NCBI GenBank assembly: GCA_007922305.1
Contig: ML677334.1
Location: 21,467,626-21,531,625 of the forward strand
Direction: 5' to 3'
Length of the DNA: 64,000 nucleotides
Origin: Dermatemys mawii
Taxonomy: Eukaryota; Chordata; Testudines; Dermatemydidae
The notes beneath the pieces are model-generated. The model was not told the origin of the DNA. It saw only the letters and a program-made list of their open reading frames with translations, and ran no database searches. Below are positions 35,754 through 47,214 of the stretch, piece after piece (the stretch's first letter is position 1; every line of letters starts with the position of its first letter). The position numbers and the translations under genes are program-made.

Positions 35754-37027
35754 CTACAAACAGGAAGGAAGTGCGGAGAATAGTGTTAAAACTGAAGGTG
35801 GACACAAGACTAGACACTCATCTCTTGTGGAGGACATAGGCACTGATTGGAACAAATTACACAGTTCCTCCCAAATGCTGCTACCGATTTTTAATAGCAG
35901 CCAACAGACTTCCCCCCTCCACAGACAGATATTTCTTATATTTCTGCTTAATCAATTCAATTATTGCTTTGGTTAGTCTTGCAAAGATTTCATGGACAAA
36001 TTCATTTATGAACAAATTAAAGCAAATGGCATTAAGAGCATCACTATTTAATATAAGAGCCATTTTCAAAGCCTGAAAGTGAACAAAACAGCAAATAAAT
36101 ATAGAAAAATTGCAGTAAGTACAAGCCATTAACAAAAGTTATGACAGGCAATTTGGGAAAAAGTCCTTAGTTTTCCATGGTGAGGAAAGGTCACTTGATT
36201 AATAGAAGCTTTCCCTCCAGAGAAGAGATATTTTCCAAGCCCATTAAATTTACCAGAGAATTATCCTCTTACCAGAGAATTATCCTCTTGCCATATGCTT
36301 CAGCTCCACAAATCTCAGCTTTCATTTAGTTAAAAACTAAGTTTCTAGCCCCTGTGGTTGTAGAAACAGCCTAAAAAATGTAAACCAACCATAAACTGAA
36401 GCAGCATCACTTTTCTGAATCTTCAGAGAGCCTGAGGCAATACCTTTAAAAGGGGTGAACTGTTTTATTCACCTCAGTCAGCACCCCCATGGATTCCACA
36501 ATCCACCTGCTGTGAAACATGGAATATTTCCAAAGGACCACAGGATTCAATATTATTTGCAGCCAGACACTTGCCATTTTGTTTTGGACAAAGTACAAAG
36601 GATGCAAGCAGCCCTAGACCTTTGTGCAACCAGCAGTGTATGGGATGGGATATTCAGATGCACATGCAGATACACGCATCTAATGCTATAAAATATGCAC
36701 CGCTGTTAAAAGAAAAATGGTCAGAAGACAGGATGTGGGGGGCATACTCTGCGCATATATAAGCATGAATATTGCCATACACTGAAAATTCTAGGTAAGC
36801 CCAATTTTCAGTGACTATGGTGCTCCTGTAGAAAGAAGCAGTAAAAGTTTTTGGCAGCACGTTGTGCTAGCCCAGAGTGTGACAAACCACCCTACTGTAG
36901 AAGAATGTCCTCTGCAGTGCCCATGCCAGACTGTATTAGAACACATGCTGCCATCCATAATGCACTGGTTGTTGGATATGGATTTGGCCTCAAGTTTGAA
37001 TAAATGGAGTCTCCACATGCTGGAGAC
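35754..37027. other. intron immediately upstream of the 155-bp exon
   Basis: Part of the 3.5-kb intron between the two transporter exons. It contains the 19-bp tandem duplication but no further exon. Confidence 0.6.
36252..36289. repeat. perfect 19-bp tandem duplication
   Basis: ACCAGAGAATTATCCTCTT occurs twice head to tail, about 500 bp downstream (transporter sense) of nothing coding; likely a recent slippage event. Confidence 0.95.
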
Positions 37028-37708
37028 CTGTGACAGGGTCTGGCCAGATGGCTACAGGACAGTAATAGAAGGCAGATATATTAGTCCCAGATTAAGCAGG
37101 TCCCTTTTCCCTGGGTAAGGTAACAGGGGCAGTTCCAGAACAATCAGGAACTTGCTGGAACCAATTAAGACAGGCAGGCTAATTAGGACACCTGGAGCCA
37201 ATTAAGAAGCTGCTCAAATAAATTAAGACAGGCAGGCTAATCAGGGCACCTGGTTTAAAAAGGATCTCACTTCAGTCAGTGAGGGGTGCGTGCAAGGAGC
37301 TGGCAGCAACAGGCACTAAGAGCTGAGAGTGGGGAAGGTGTACTGCTGGAGGACTAAGGAGTACAAGCATTATCAGACACCAGGAGGAAGGTCCTGTGGT
37401 GAGGATAAAGAAGGTGTTGGGAGGAGGCCATAGGGAAGTGGCCCCAGGAGTGGTAGCTGTCACATAGCTGTTACAGGAGACACTATAGACAGCTGCAATC
37501 CACAGGGCCCTGGGCTGGAACCCAGAGTAGATGGTGGGTCCAGGTTCCCTCCTTCCCCCCAACTCCCTACTTGATACCAGTTGACATGGACCGTGGGTTC
37601 CACCAGAGGGGAAGGTCTCTGGCCTGTTCCCCAACCTACTAGGTGAATCTCTGAGACAAGCAAATCCGCACAGGACCCACCAAGGCAGACGAGGAACTTT
37701 GTCATAAT
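37028..37708 (+). mobile_element. probable solo LTR with internal tandem repeat
   Basis: Begins TGTGACAGGGTCTGGCCAGA and ends near GAGGAACTTTGTCA. It contains two units of about 58 bp and a TTTAAAAAGG motif (about 37255) that could be a core promoter. Its position is in the transporter intron on the opposite strand. Target duplication not found. Confidence 0.45.
37163..37253. repeat. two tandem units of about 58 bp
   Basis: AATTAAGACAGGCAGGCTAA recurs at 37163 and 37221, each followed by TYAGGRCACCTGG. It lies in the LTR-like block just before a TTTAAAAAGG motif, where LTR enhancer repeats commonly sit. Confidence 0.8.
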
Positions 37709-38029
37709 CCCATAGATCTTCCACCTATACCTACCTACACAGCTAAGATTTCCCCTATTACTTGACAAATGAAAATCATTAGAGTGTCATCCAGTCACCA
37801 TTATAGCTTTAGAAGTTTCCTTCTAAAGGAAGATCATCAACTTAGAATACTGAACGCTGCAAACAAATTTCTTTATCTAGGCAACTACCACAAACTCTGA
37901 TTATTAAAAGTGAAATTTTTCAAAATCTATTTTATGTCACTATTTATGCTCTCTCATTTCATGCATCCCTCTCAACTTAGACAATGCAAATAAATTTAGT
38001 CAGTTTCCCTTTGTTTAACTTGGTCACTT

Positions 38030-38716
38030 ACATCTGTGTTTCCCAAACTTTTAAAAGCTGAGCACCCTACCCATGCCCCTTTGCAGGGCAAGGAAACAAA
38101 TAATACACTCTCACCCATCTCCCCGCAACTCTGTCCTATGTTGTTTAAGATCTACCCTAATTTGAGAATTTTATTTAAATGAAATAAAACTATATTCCAT
38201 TATGCATATCCATAAGGCTTTATTTTAAGGAGCAATGAATATTTAATATTAAATAAATATTACAGTGAACATTATTTTATTATTTCAAATTTAAATTCAG
38301 ATGCTGTGAAGCTTTGGGCCACGTTGCCTCACACATACAGCAGAGTTCGTCTCCTCATAGCTATGAGGTATGGCACCAAAGTGAGCAGTAATCATGTAAA
38401 TCTTCATAATACCACATCTCCACTTGTCTCTTCCATGCTTCAATCAGAAGCGAGAAAAGTATAATAATTGACAACTGAGTTAGCATCCACTGGAATGAAT
38501 GAGGCAGGTTCATACCATAAAGCTATTGTTTCAGGTGCTCTGCAAGCTCAAGTATATATCACTTTGGTCACAGTATAAAGTTCTTCTTTGTAGCCACACC
38601 AGCTAGAGATTTTTCTTAAAAGTGAAAACAGATTCTGGAGAATAATTGAGAGTTCTATTGATGCTCCCATTCCCTAGTAATCCAGAGGCATGTACCCCAC
38701 ACTTTGAGAAATGCAG
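38030..38716. mobile_element. probable hAT-type element
   Basis: Near-matching inverted ends: CTGTGTTTCCCAAACTTTT at 38033 and, inverted, CTGCATTTCTCAAAGTGTGG ending near 38716. No clear 8-bp duplication. Interior A/T-rich. Confidence 0.5.
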
Positions 38717-39278
38717 ATATAAGTGTTCTTACTGCTGTAATATTTGGGTTTTGAACACTGCAAGGGAATGTTCATTTGTTTCAAAAGAACTTTTAAAAAA
38801 TAGCAAAACAGTGGAACGGTTTGTAAAGGCCTTTTAAAAATAAGATGAGCATTCTGGGCCAAATCTGAGTTGACATTGTCCCTTTTATCACCCAATATGG
38901 TTAAAAAATAATTTGTGATTGTGGTATCTGAGAGAACACTAGAGGCTAGTGCTATCTAAAACAAAGGCTCAGTTTTTAAATAATTAGAAAATATTTAATT
39001 CTGCTCTGTCATGACAGCAGTAACAAAGTGTATCAACAGCAAATAATTAGAAGCCAATGGTTAAGTATTTTCCTTTTATGTTACTTTTGCTATAAATGAC
39101 TCAGCTCAAGCAATTAAAATAGTTTTGTACTGCCAACTCATGCTACTCTTCTCAGAGGTCTGCAGATCTAATTATTAAAAGGTTCTTCCTGAATAGTAAC
39201 TTTAAAAAAAGTTCTAGAGAAATACTTAGCATCTTTATTCATTTTAAAGTATATAGCATTAAAAGATTTTTCACTCAC

Positions 39279-39382
39279 CAGTCAGCTATACATCCTGTTA
39301 TCAAGTAGCCAAAGATTAAGCCTACCAGTAGGGAGAATTTAGCAATATGAACTTTCCAGGAAGATTCACAAACGAGATCCCA
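39279..39382 (-). CDS. SLC22A23: SLC22A23 internal exon (second coding exon), 104 bp
   Basis: This exon encodes part of a twelve-helix major facilitator of the SLC22 organic ion transporter family; SLC22A23 itself is an orphan transporter. Read on the minus strand, it follows a pyrimidine-rich tract ending in CAG and stops at CTG before GTGAGT, so both splice signals are good. The 34 codons plus two bases start with WDLVCESSWKVHIAKFSLLV, continue through a hydrophobic helix (GLIFGYLITGCIA) and end in ADW, with the last W codon split after two bases. The length of 104 bp and the phases (0 in, 2 out) are those I know for exon 2 of organic cation transporter genes. The frame joins directly to the exon at 35599-35753, giving the MFS loop signature G-x-x-A-D-W-x-G-R-R. 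The assignment to SLC22A23 rather than a paralogue rests on remembered similarity. Confidence 0.9.
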
Positions 39383-39675
39383 CTGAAAGAAGAAAAGATA
39401 GGTACATATAAACATACTTGATTCCTGCTTGGTGCATTTAAATATACAGATGTTGTAGCCGATCTTTTGAATTTTAGCATTCACACTTAAAAAATGTTCT
39501 TAATTCATTGTTCAAGTCCAAATCCAACTCACATTACTAGGAATGGAAAGACTCTCCTTTACTTCGGTGAGAGTTGGATCAGGTGCTTAGTTAATACGTT
39601 TGGTTATTTCATCTTTCTTTCCAAGTTTGTTTATTTGGATTTATAAAAATGGGCATCTGTCCACATGTTCTAGGT

Positions 39676-40332
39676 CGGGGTGGGCACACTATGGCCCACG
39701 GGACTGTCTCCCGTCCAGCCTCTGAGCTCCCAGCTGGGGAGGCTACCCATGGCCCCGCCCCTGCTGTCTCCTCTTCCCCGCAGCTATGCGGGCAGCACTC
39801 TGGGGCAGGGGGCTGCGCACTCCTGCGGGGCAGTGCGTCTAGCTCCGTCCGGGCTGCTGCTCTAAGCAGCAGAATAAGAGAGTCAGGGGGGTTGAATAAG
39901 GGGGCAGGAAGCCCAGGGGGACAGAAAGCCCCGGGGGACAGAGAGCAGGGGGTGGTTGGATGGGGTGGGGACAGGAGGGTCAGGGAGACGGAGGGGTTGG
40001 ATAAGGGGGCAGGAAGCCCCAGGGGACAGAGAGCAGGGGGTGGTTGGATAGGGGTCGGGGCAGTCAGGGGACAGGAGGGTTGGATAGGGGGTGGAGTCCC
40101 AGGGGGATGGTTAGAGTGGCGGGGTCTCAGGAGGGGGCAGTCAGGGGACAAGGAGTGGGGGGTGGATGGATTGGAGATTCTGAGGGGGGCAGTCAGGGGG
40201 CGGGAAGTGGGAGAGGGTCAGATAGGGGGCAGAGCCAGGCTGTTTGGGGAAGCACAGCCTTCTCTACCCGGCCCTCCATACAATTTTGCAACCTTGATGT
40301 GGCCCTCGGGCCAAAGAGTTTGCCCATCCCTG
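39676..40332. mobile_element. hAT-type element, GTGGGCAAAC family, copy 4
   Basis: Starts CGGGGTGGGCACACTATGGC (the A of the usual CAGGGG is lost) and ends GAGTTTGCCCATCCCTG. Perfect 8-bp duplication TTCTAGGT at 39668-39675 and 40333-40340. It lies about 300 bp upstream of the 104-bp transporter exon, in intron. The long plus-strand frame of 229 codons here is a G-rich artefact. Confidence 0.9.
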
Positions 40333-40849
40333 TTCTAGGTTGTCTTGAACTAACTTAAAAATATATCCAAATAATACCCCAACAGGTCAAAAGTGCAGAA
40401 GCAGACTTCTATACAAACCACCACCAGGAAGGCAGACAATTTCAAATTTCAGATTTCCCTAATCCTCTGTTTTCAAATACCTAGGGAAGATGACCAGTTT
40501 TGTAATAGGCCTCAGAGTCACCAAGTTCAGGCTACTTCAGACCAATTGACGGTAAGCCTTTTGCAACACAGTATAGTATCCCTCACCAATACTCCACTTT
40601 CTCTAGAGTGAGATGGGATGATGGTGTAGGAAAAACAGCCTGCACTTAGGAAAGTCTACGTTCTGTTGACACAGAGGTAAGAGCAGTAGGAGAATCAAGT
40701 GCAACTGTGTGTGTCTGCCTAAGTCAGCTCTTACCACAGTGCTGTTTTATGGTGCAGTGGTAAGAGGAAGGTAGAATTGCACTCTAAAACCATGTGAGTC
40801 GCTGAAATTGTAGTACCCCAAAGGGGGACTGTAAACTAGTGGCCTCCTC

Positions 40850-41640
40850 CCAGGTGCCCCCTCCAGGCAACCTGCAAGTGGCCTCACTTCAGTTTCTCTC
40901 TTGGATCCCAATAACTTCAATACAAACATGGCCTCAAGTCCATTAGTTTACAAAACACAGCACAAAAGTTCACAATCAAAAACCCTACACAACATTGCCC
41001 GTATTACCTCAGAGATAAGGTCTTTAAAAGTCAGCTTCCTTCCCACCATCCTGGTGTCTTCTGCCAGACCTGGACTCTTTCACAGTCCTACTCGGCCCCT
41101 CTGCTGGGATCACCACCCCAGTCTTCCTTCTGAGGTACGACCTGGCTCTTTCCAGCTGAAATTCTCACAGCCCCTCCGCTCGGAGCGTGTCATGCTTCCT
41201 ACAGAACCTAGCTCTCTGAAGGAGATGCCGGCAGATAAGCCCTTTGGCATTTTCCCTTCCTTCAGACACCTGGCTTAGGATCAGCAGGCATCTCCCTCTG
41301 AAGCTCCTCCCACTTTCAGCCCTCTCTAGCCCTAGTTCTCAGGCTTGGGGAATCCAGCCTGCAAACCCCTTGCTGCTCTCCTGTGTTCAGCCCTCTCCCA
41401 GGAACCGCTCTTCCTGACTGAACCAGTCAGCTCTAACCCTCTGGCAGCTCCTTCTACCAAGCCTCTCTCAGGCGCCTCCTGCCTACCCCAGGAGCTGTCT
41501 TGCTCTCTTAATTAACCCAAATCAGACCAGAAGAGCTGAGCCTTGTTTCATTAAATGGGCCAGCTATCCTGCTACAGGGAGGCACAACATTCCAGGAATA
41601 TTGTCACTAGAAAACTATCACATCCTGCCCAATTTCCTGC
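40850..41640 (-). mobile_element. LTR-like or other repeat, pyrimidine-rich, minus orientation
   Basis: Pyrimidine-rich block with CTCTCTTAATTAACCCAAAT and CCAGCTATCCTGCTACAGGG near its right end. The composition and the break at 41640 suggest an old retroelement piece. The open frame of 125 codons has no recognisable domain. Confidence 0.3.
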
Positions 41641-41744
41641 CAGGAAAAGAAAACCATCAAGAAAAACTGCTCTGTAATTTCCATTCATTTTCCCAACACA
41701 GGAAAATTTTGTAAATTTTTAAATTTGTAATTTCGCCGGGCATC

Positions 41745-41893
41745 AGGCGATCTGGGCTCAAATCCTGGCGCTGTCCCAGATTTCCTATCTGTAATATGGA
41801 GGTGGTAATGCTTCCCTACCTCACAGGAGTGTTAGGAGGATAAATTCATAATGTTTATGAGGTGTTCAAATACTAGTGCAATGGGAGCCATGT
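41745..41893 (+). mobile_element. MIR SINE
   Basis: Core matches to MIR: GATCTGGGCTCAAATCCTGG, then TTTCCTATCTGTAATATGGA and CTACCTCACAGGAGTGTTAG. An ancient amniote SINE copy, not recently active. Confidence 0.85.
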
Positions 41894-43540
41894 ATATTCC
41901 TAGAGAAATATTTGCAGCTTCCTAAATTAAGTGCAATAGATATTGGCAGGGAAGGAGAGTGTTATTCCTTTCCACTTTAATTTGAAGTGTACATGATCAT
42001 CCATGTACAAGGTAATGGAGGGACCCTTCCAGTCAACATTTTGCAGGACATGACTGCAAGATCAAACGTACAGATACAAATACGTCATTTGCTTATCAAT
42101 TATGTATTTAGAGTCAACATCCCAAGTGAACGTTAGATTAGATGCATTGGGGTTAGATAGGTTTGCAGGATTCATTAATCTCACAGAAAGGGGCTAGATT
42201 TAAGCCTATCTGGTTCCAATAAAAGACATGCTCCCTGCAGAATGGTGAGTGGAGTATACCACGTGACAGAAAGCATAACACCTGCTTGAGCAGCACCATC
42301 TCTATACAAGTCAGGAAAGATTAAACCAGTAACACACCATCCAATTACATTGCCAGCCATTCTTTATGTAACGATATGTTATTTATTAAGTACAGCATAT
42401 TAGTCTTTTGCATATCAATCCATCCCTCTACAAACACCTGAGCTCAGTCTTTTGAAGCCACACTTATTTTCCTCTCCTACAGCATGCTGTCACTGAAGCA
42501 CAATCTGCATGATGTACATCTGTGATATCCTACTACTGAGGCCATTTGCAGGCTATGTGCCGCATGTCTAAGGGCACTCAGGCAAAGTGGTCAATGTCAA
42601 GAAGTTAATAGTAAAAGTAAATATTTCTCACAAACTATTTACTGTAATCAGTGAGCAAGACACAATGAGACTTACTGTTAGAATGACAAATGTGTCAAGA
42701 TTACATTTTTAAAGGTGTTTTTACTGGGGACAGAGGGAAATGCAACTAACATCAATTTGCACACACAAACCAGACCTCAGGATTTTAGGGCTACTATATG
42801 CACAAAGTTACATACGACCTCCAGAAATATTTTCAAAGTGAAGTTGGGTTACCTTGCTAACCATGAGACTGCATAATGCCCAACAGTAGGATAAATCACT
42901 TGTGAAGGTGGATTGCAAATTGAGTTCAAGTTATATCAAAAGAGTTGTATTAAAATACTATTTAAAAGAATAATTTAAAGGCCATGTATACAAGCCTGCC
43001 ATTTTCATTTTGTTATTATTAGAGAAACAGCAATGTTATCCAAAGGCAAAAAGAGTGGCTATCCTGGTGCATTTTGATATACATGGAGTGATACTGCTAG
43101 TCAACAAAGATACCGGACCATAATATAAACGGAAGATAGCAGATATGCAGAAAGATGTGGGTGAGGGTTCAAGGTTCAAAAGTGCTGAAATCTCATGAGT
43201 TACTCATGTAATATTTCAGGCCTAGACAAAGGAAATCTGAGAAATTCAGCTGCTCTGCTACATTCAGTAATAGTAACTCCTCTTTGGAATTTTTTAGCCT
43301 ATCACCAGGCCCTGATGGAGCCCACTGAATCCACGCCTTGTCACAGAACTATGAACTGGAACCTAAGGTTTCAATTTTTTAAAATTATGACTGATAAAAA
43401 GTCACCACAGTTCCACTGGCATCAGTTTACACCAAGAGAGCATCTATCCCTATGTTTCAGGCCTTATGGTTGTGCAGTTAGTCTTGAAAGCATGATCTAG
43501 TGTAAGCCACTGTAGCACAGACTTCCTGGGTCTGCAGATG
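41894..43540. other. intron, nothing recognised
   Basis: A/T-rich unique-looking sequence following the MIR. Confidence 0.5.
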
Positions 43541-43548
43541 GTCTGTAA

Positions 43549-43826
43549 CAGGGTCTCTCAAACTGGGGGTTGCGACTCCCCCTGGGGGTCGCCAAGCGCT
43601 TCAAGGGAGGTCACGAGCTCCTGGTGCCACTGAAAAGCTGCCGAATGAATTACTTCCGCATTCGGCGGCTTTTCGGCGGACGTATCGAGTGGAAGTAATT
43701 CATTTGGCGGACATATCGAGCAGAAGTAATTCATTCGGCAGCTTTTCGGAGGACGTACAAATGAATTACAGCAGCAGCTGACGAACGGTAAATGGGTCGC
43801 GGTTCTCAAAAGTTTGAGAACCGCGG
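43549..43826. mobile_element. hAT-type MITE, GTTCTCAAACT family
   Basis: Ends CAGGGTCTCTCAAACTGGGG and inverted CCGCGGTTCTCAAACTTTT. Flanks GTCTGTAA and GTGTGTAA (7 of 8). The interior has two partial repeats around GAAGTAATTCATTYGGC. Confidence 0.88.
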
Positions 43827-45051
43827 GTGTGTAACAAGCATTCGTAGAGGTCTGATCAGACCCATAAATCTCAATGAATAAGTAACTCTAAAAATTATAG
43901 ATGACAATTTAAAATATCAGCATTTTAAAACTATTTCACTACTTATCGTTTTAGCAGAAACTTTCAGCCAGTGTACCAGAATCCTAAATTGCCTAGACCC
44001 CCAGTGTATCCAGCTTCCCCTCTCCTCCCCAACATTACAACTGCCACAAATCAGAGATAAATTATGCTAAACTACACACAGATTATCTACACCTAACATG
44101 CACACAAAGATGTAATAACTGTATAGGGCTATATAGTGCCACAATTTTCTTTGGACTGAACTCTTTGCTGGTTTCACTGGGTTGTTCTGCATGAAAACTG
44201 ATGGCACACTCAATAGTATGCTCAAATAAAAGGTTGCCACGTACATAAAATGTAATATTTTGTTTTCTTGAACAAGTTACATAAATTGACACTCTCTTTT
44301 GTCCTCCTGCTGCACAGAAAAATAAAAACAATATGGAACTTGTCAGATTCAGAATATAACTGATTCCTCCAGACTTCCATATTAGAGGTTTTTACTATAT
44401 ATACATAAAACATAAGAACATAAGAATGGCCATACTGGGTTGGGACCAAGGGTCCATCCAGCCCAATATCCTGTCTGCGGAGAGTGGCCAATGCCAGGTG
44501 TCCTAGAGTGAGTGAACCTAATGGGTAATGATCAAGTGATCTCTCCCCTACCATACACTATCCTCTGACAAACAGAGGCTAGGGACACCATGCCTTACTC
44601 ATCCTGTCTAATAGTCATTAATGGACTTAACCTCCATGAATTTATCCAGTTGTCTTTTAAACCCTGATATAGTCCAAAACTTCACAACCTCCTCAGGTAA
44701 GGAGTTCTAAATTGGTTAATGCCTAAGGTGCCACAAAGTACTCCTTGCTTTTTTTTTCAGGTTGACTCTGTCCTGTGTGAAGAAGAATTTCCTTTTATTT
44801 GTTTTAAACCTGCTGCCCATTCATTTCATTTGATGGCCCTAAGTTCTTATATTATGGGAACAAGTAAATAACTTTTCCTTATTCACTTTCTCCACACCAC
44901 TTATGACTTTATATACCTCTATCATATCCTCCCTAGTCTCCTCTTTTCCAAGCTGAAAAGTCTAGCCTCTTTAATCTCTCCTTGTATGAGACCTGTTCCA
45001 AGCCCCTAATCATTTTAGTTGCTCTTCTTGGAACCTTTTCTAATGCCAGTA

Positions 45052-45417
45052 CAGGCCAGTCGCATTTTAACATGTGCGAATTTAACTATACGGGAGTGAC
45101 CACCAAAAAACTCCCCCAAAAAAACAAAAAACAGGGCCAGCAGCCCAGCAGCAGGGGCCGGCAGCCCACAGCAGGGGCCCACGGCCCAGCAGCCCGCGGC
45201 AGAAGGCCGGGGCCGGCAGCCCAGCAGCCCGCCCGTGGGATAATGGCAGGATACAGTAGCACCCCGGCCCACCCGCTCGCAGGATCAGGGCTGGAGCCAG
45301 CAACCGGCTCGGGTAAATGTTCAGTATAGTGAACTCAATGAGAGTTTCACTATACGCAATTTCTGCTTTACGCGGTAATCGCAGAACGTAACCCTTGCGT
45401 AAGACACGACACGCTTG
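45052..45417. mobile_element. TA-flanked MITE (Tc1/mariner-like) with GC-rich interior, inserted in CR1
   Basis: Left end CAGGCCAGTCGCATTT and right end, read inverted, CAAGCGTGTCGTGTC are flanked on both sides by TA (45050-45051 and 45418-45419). CR1 sequence resumes on either side, so this is an insertion. The middle (about 45130-45240) is a purine/cytosine-rich imperfect minisatellite built on GGCAGCCCAGCAGC. No transposase frame is present. Confidence 0.7.
45130..45240. repeat. GC-rich imperfect minisatellite
   Basis: Repeated units of about 14-22 bp around CAGCAGGGGCC, GGCAGCCCA and CAGCCCGC, inside the MITE at 45052-45417. The composition differs strongly from the A/T-rich CR1 around it. 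Confidence 0.65.
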
Positions 45418-45951
45418 TACTACTTTTTTGAGATGACGACACCACATTTGTATGCAGTATTCAAGATGTGAATGCACCACCGATTTATATAAAGGCAATA
45501 AGATATTCTCCGTCTTATTCTCTTTCCCTTTTTTAATGATTCGTAACATCCTGTTTGCTTTTTTGACTGCCACTGCTTGTATGTGTAGTTGGGGTTATTT
45601 TTTCCAATGTGCATTACTTAACATTTATCCACATTAAATTTTGTTTGCCATTTTGTTGCCCAATCACTTAGTTTTGTGAGATCTTTTTGAAGTTCTTCAC
45701 GGTCTACTTTGGTCTTAACTATCTTGAGCAGTTTAGTATCATCTGCAAACTTTGCCACCCCACTCTTTACACCTTTCTCCAAATCATTTACGAATACGTT
45801 AAATAGGATTGATCTGAGGACTGGCCCTTGGAGAACATCACTAGTTACTCCTCTCCATTCTGAAAATTTACCATTTATTTCTACCCTTTGTTCCCTGTTT
45901 TTCAACCAGCTCTCAATCCATGAAAGGATCTTCCCTCTTATATATAATATG

Positions 45952-46143
45952 GAGACATATCTATCTCATAGAGCTGGAAAGACCTTGAAAGATCATCAAG
46001 TCCAGTCCTGTGCCTACACTAGTAGGACCAAGTACTGTTCCCTAACAGATTTTTTGCCCCAGATCCCTAAATGGCCCCCTCAAGGATTGAACTCACAAGC
46101 CTGAGTTTGTCAGGCCAACACTCAAACCACTGAGCTATCCCTC
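45952..46143 (-). mobile_element. tRNA-derived SINE of tortoise type
   Basis: On the minus strand the head reads TAGCTCAGTGGTTTGAG, a good RNA polymerase III A box. About 30 bp later GAGTTCAATCC matches a B box. A body segment follows, then a tail (CTTTCCAGCTCTATGAGAT) resembling a CR1 end. This architecture matches the tRNA-derived SINEs described from cryptodiran turtles. It sits inside the CR1 copy at 44408-46950, so it inserted later. Flanks (TCTTCCCT and TCTTTCCC) could be a decayed target duplication. Confidence 0.8.
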
Positions 46144-46959
46144 CCTGTCTTTCCCATGACAAGTTATTTTATGTAAGAGCCTTTGGTGAGGGACCTTGTC
46201 AAGGCTTTCTGGAAATCTAAGTACACTGGATGTCCACTGGATCCCCCTTGTCCACGTGTTTGTTGACCTCTTCAAAGAGCTCTAATAGATTAGTAAGACA
46301 TGATTTCCCTTTACAGAAACCATGTTGACTTTTGCCCAACAATTTATGTTCTTCTATGTGCCTGACAATTTTATTCTTCGCTATTATTTCAACTAATTTG
46401 CCCGGTACTGACATTAGACTTACCAGTCTGTAATTGCCAGGATCACCTCTAGAGCCTTTTATAAATACTGGCGTTACATTAGCTATTTTCCAGTCATTGG
46501 TTACAGAAGCTGATTTAAAGGACAGGTTACAAACCACAGGTAATAGTTCCACAATTTCACATTTGAGTTCTTTCAGAACTCTTGGGTGAATATCACCTGG
46601 TCCCAGGACCTTATTACAGTTAAGTTTATCAATTAGTTCCAAAACCTCCAGTAGTGATACTTCAATCTATGACAGTTCCTCACATTTGTCACCTACAAAA
46701 CACAGCTCAGGTTTGGGAATCTCCCTAATGTCCTCAGCTGTGAAGACTGAAGCAAAGAATTCATTTAGTTTCTCCACAATGACTATCGTCTTTAAGTGCT
46801 CCTTTTGTATCTTGATTGTCCAGGGCCCCACTGGTTGTTTAGCAGGCTTCCTGCTTCTGATGTACTTAAAACCACTTTATTATTACCTTTGAGTTTTTTG
46901 CTAGCTGTTCTTCAAACTCTTTTTTGGCCTTTCTTATTACATTTTTACACTTAATTTGA

Positions 46960-47065
46960 AAACATTCAAACTCAACCCAAGTCATAAACTAAACATGGAA
47001 AAATTCAGCTCAAAACCTTCTGACAAAGTTATAAGCAACTAAAAAACAGAGGGTTGTAAGTAATA
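46960..47065. repeat. repeat fragment shared with 56880-56990
   Basis: Both contain GAAAAWTTCAGC and a following CAAAGTTATAAGCAACT, with similar spacing. An unclassified old repeat. Confidence 0.5.
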
Positions 47066-47214
47066 GATAACATTCATAATAGGTATTGCTGCCCTTCCAT
47101 CTGTACTATCACATATTCCACACCCAAGGGCATGGATACTATGTACACACACATAATTTAATATATAAGCTATTTAACAGCACACAAAATGTTACACTAC
47201 ATAAAAGATAGTTA

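Larger units (their letters stand above)
44408..46950 (-). mobile_element. CR1-type LINE, 5'-truncated, decayed, with two later insertions
   Basis: Minus-strand reverse transcriptase relic. Reading from high to low coordinates: about 46640-46220 encodes KLNCNKVLGPGDIHPRVLKE and then WKIANVTPVFIKGSRGDPGN (RT palm entry); about 45905-45618 encodes the catalytic loop as KFADDTKLLKIVKTKVDREE; about 45570-45420 encodes MAVKKANRMLRIIKKGKENK. The 3' untranslated end lies at 44408-44600 and contains the reverse complement of the usual turtle CR1 tail (GGCCATACTGGGTT on the plus strand). No endonuclease domain remains. The copy is interrupted at 45052-45417 and 45952-46143. Frameshifts and stops separate the coding pieces. 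Confidence 0.9.

Noticed and set aside
39649..40338. Plus-strand open frame of 229 codons
   Set aside because: It lies entirely within a G-rich hAT element with a perfect target duplication. The residues are glycine- and arginine-rich and repetitive, with no domain.
46081..46143. A functional tRNA gene on the minus strand
   Set aside because: A and B boxes are present, but the segment is continuous with a SINE body and CR1-like tail and shows no full cloverleaf, so it is a SINE head.
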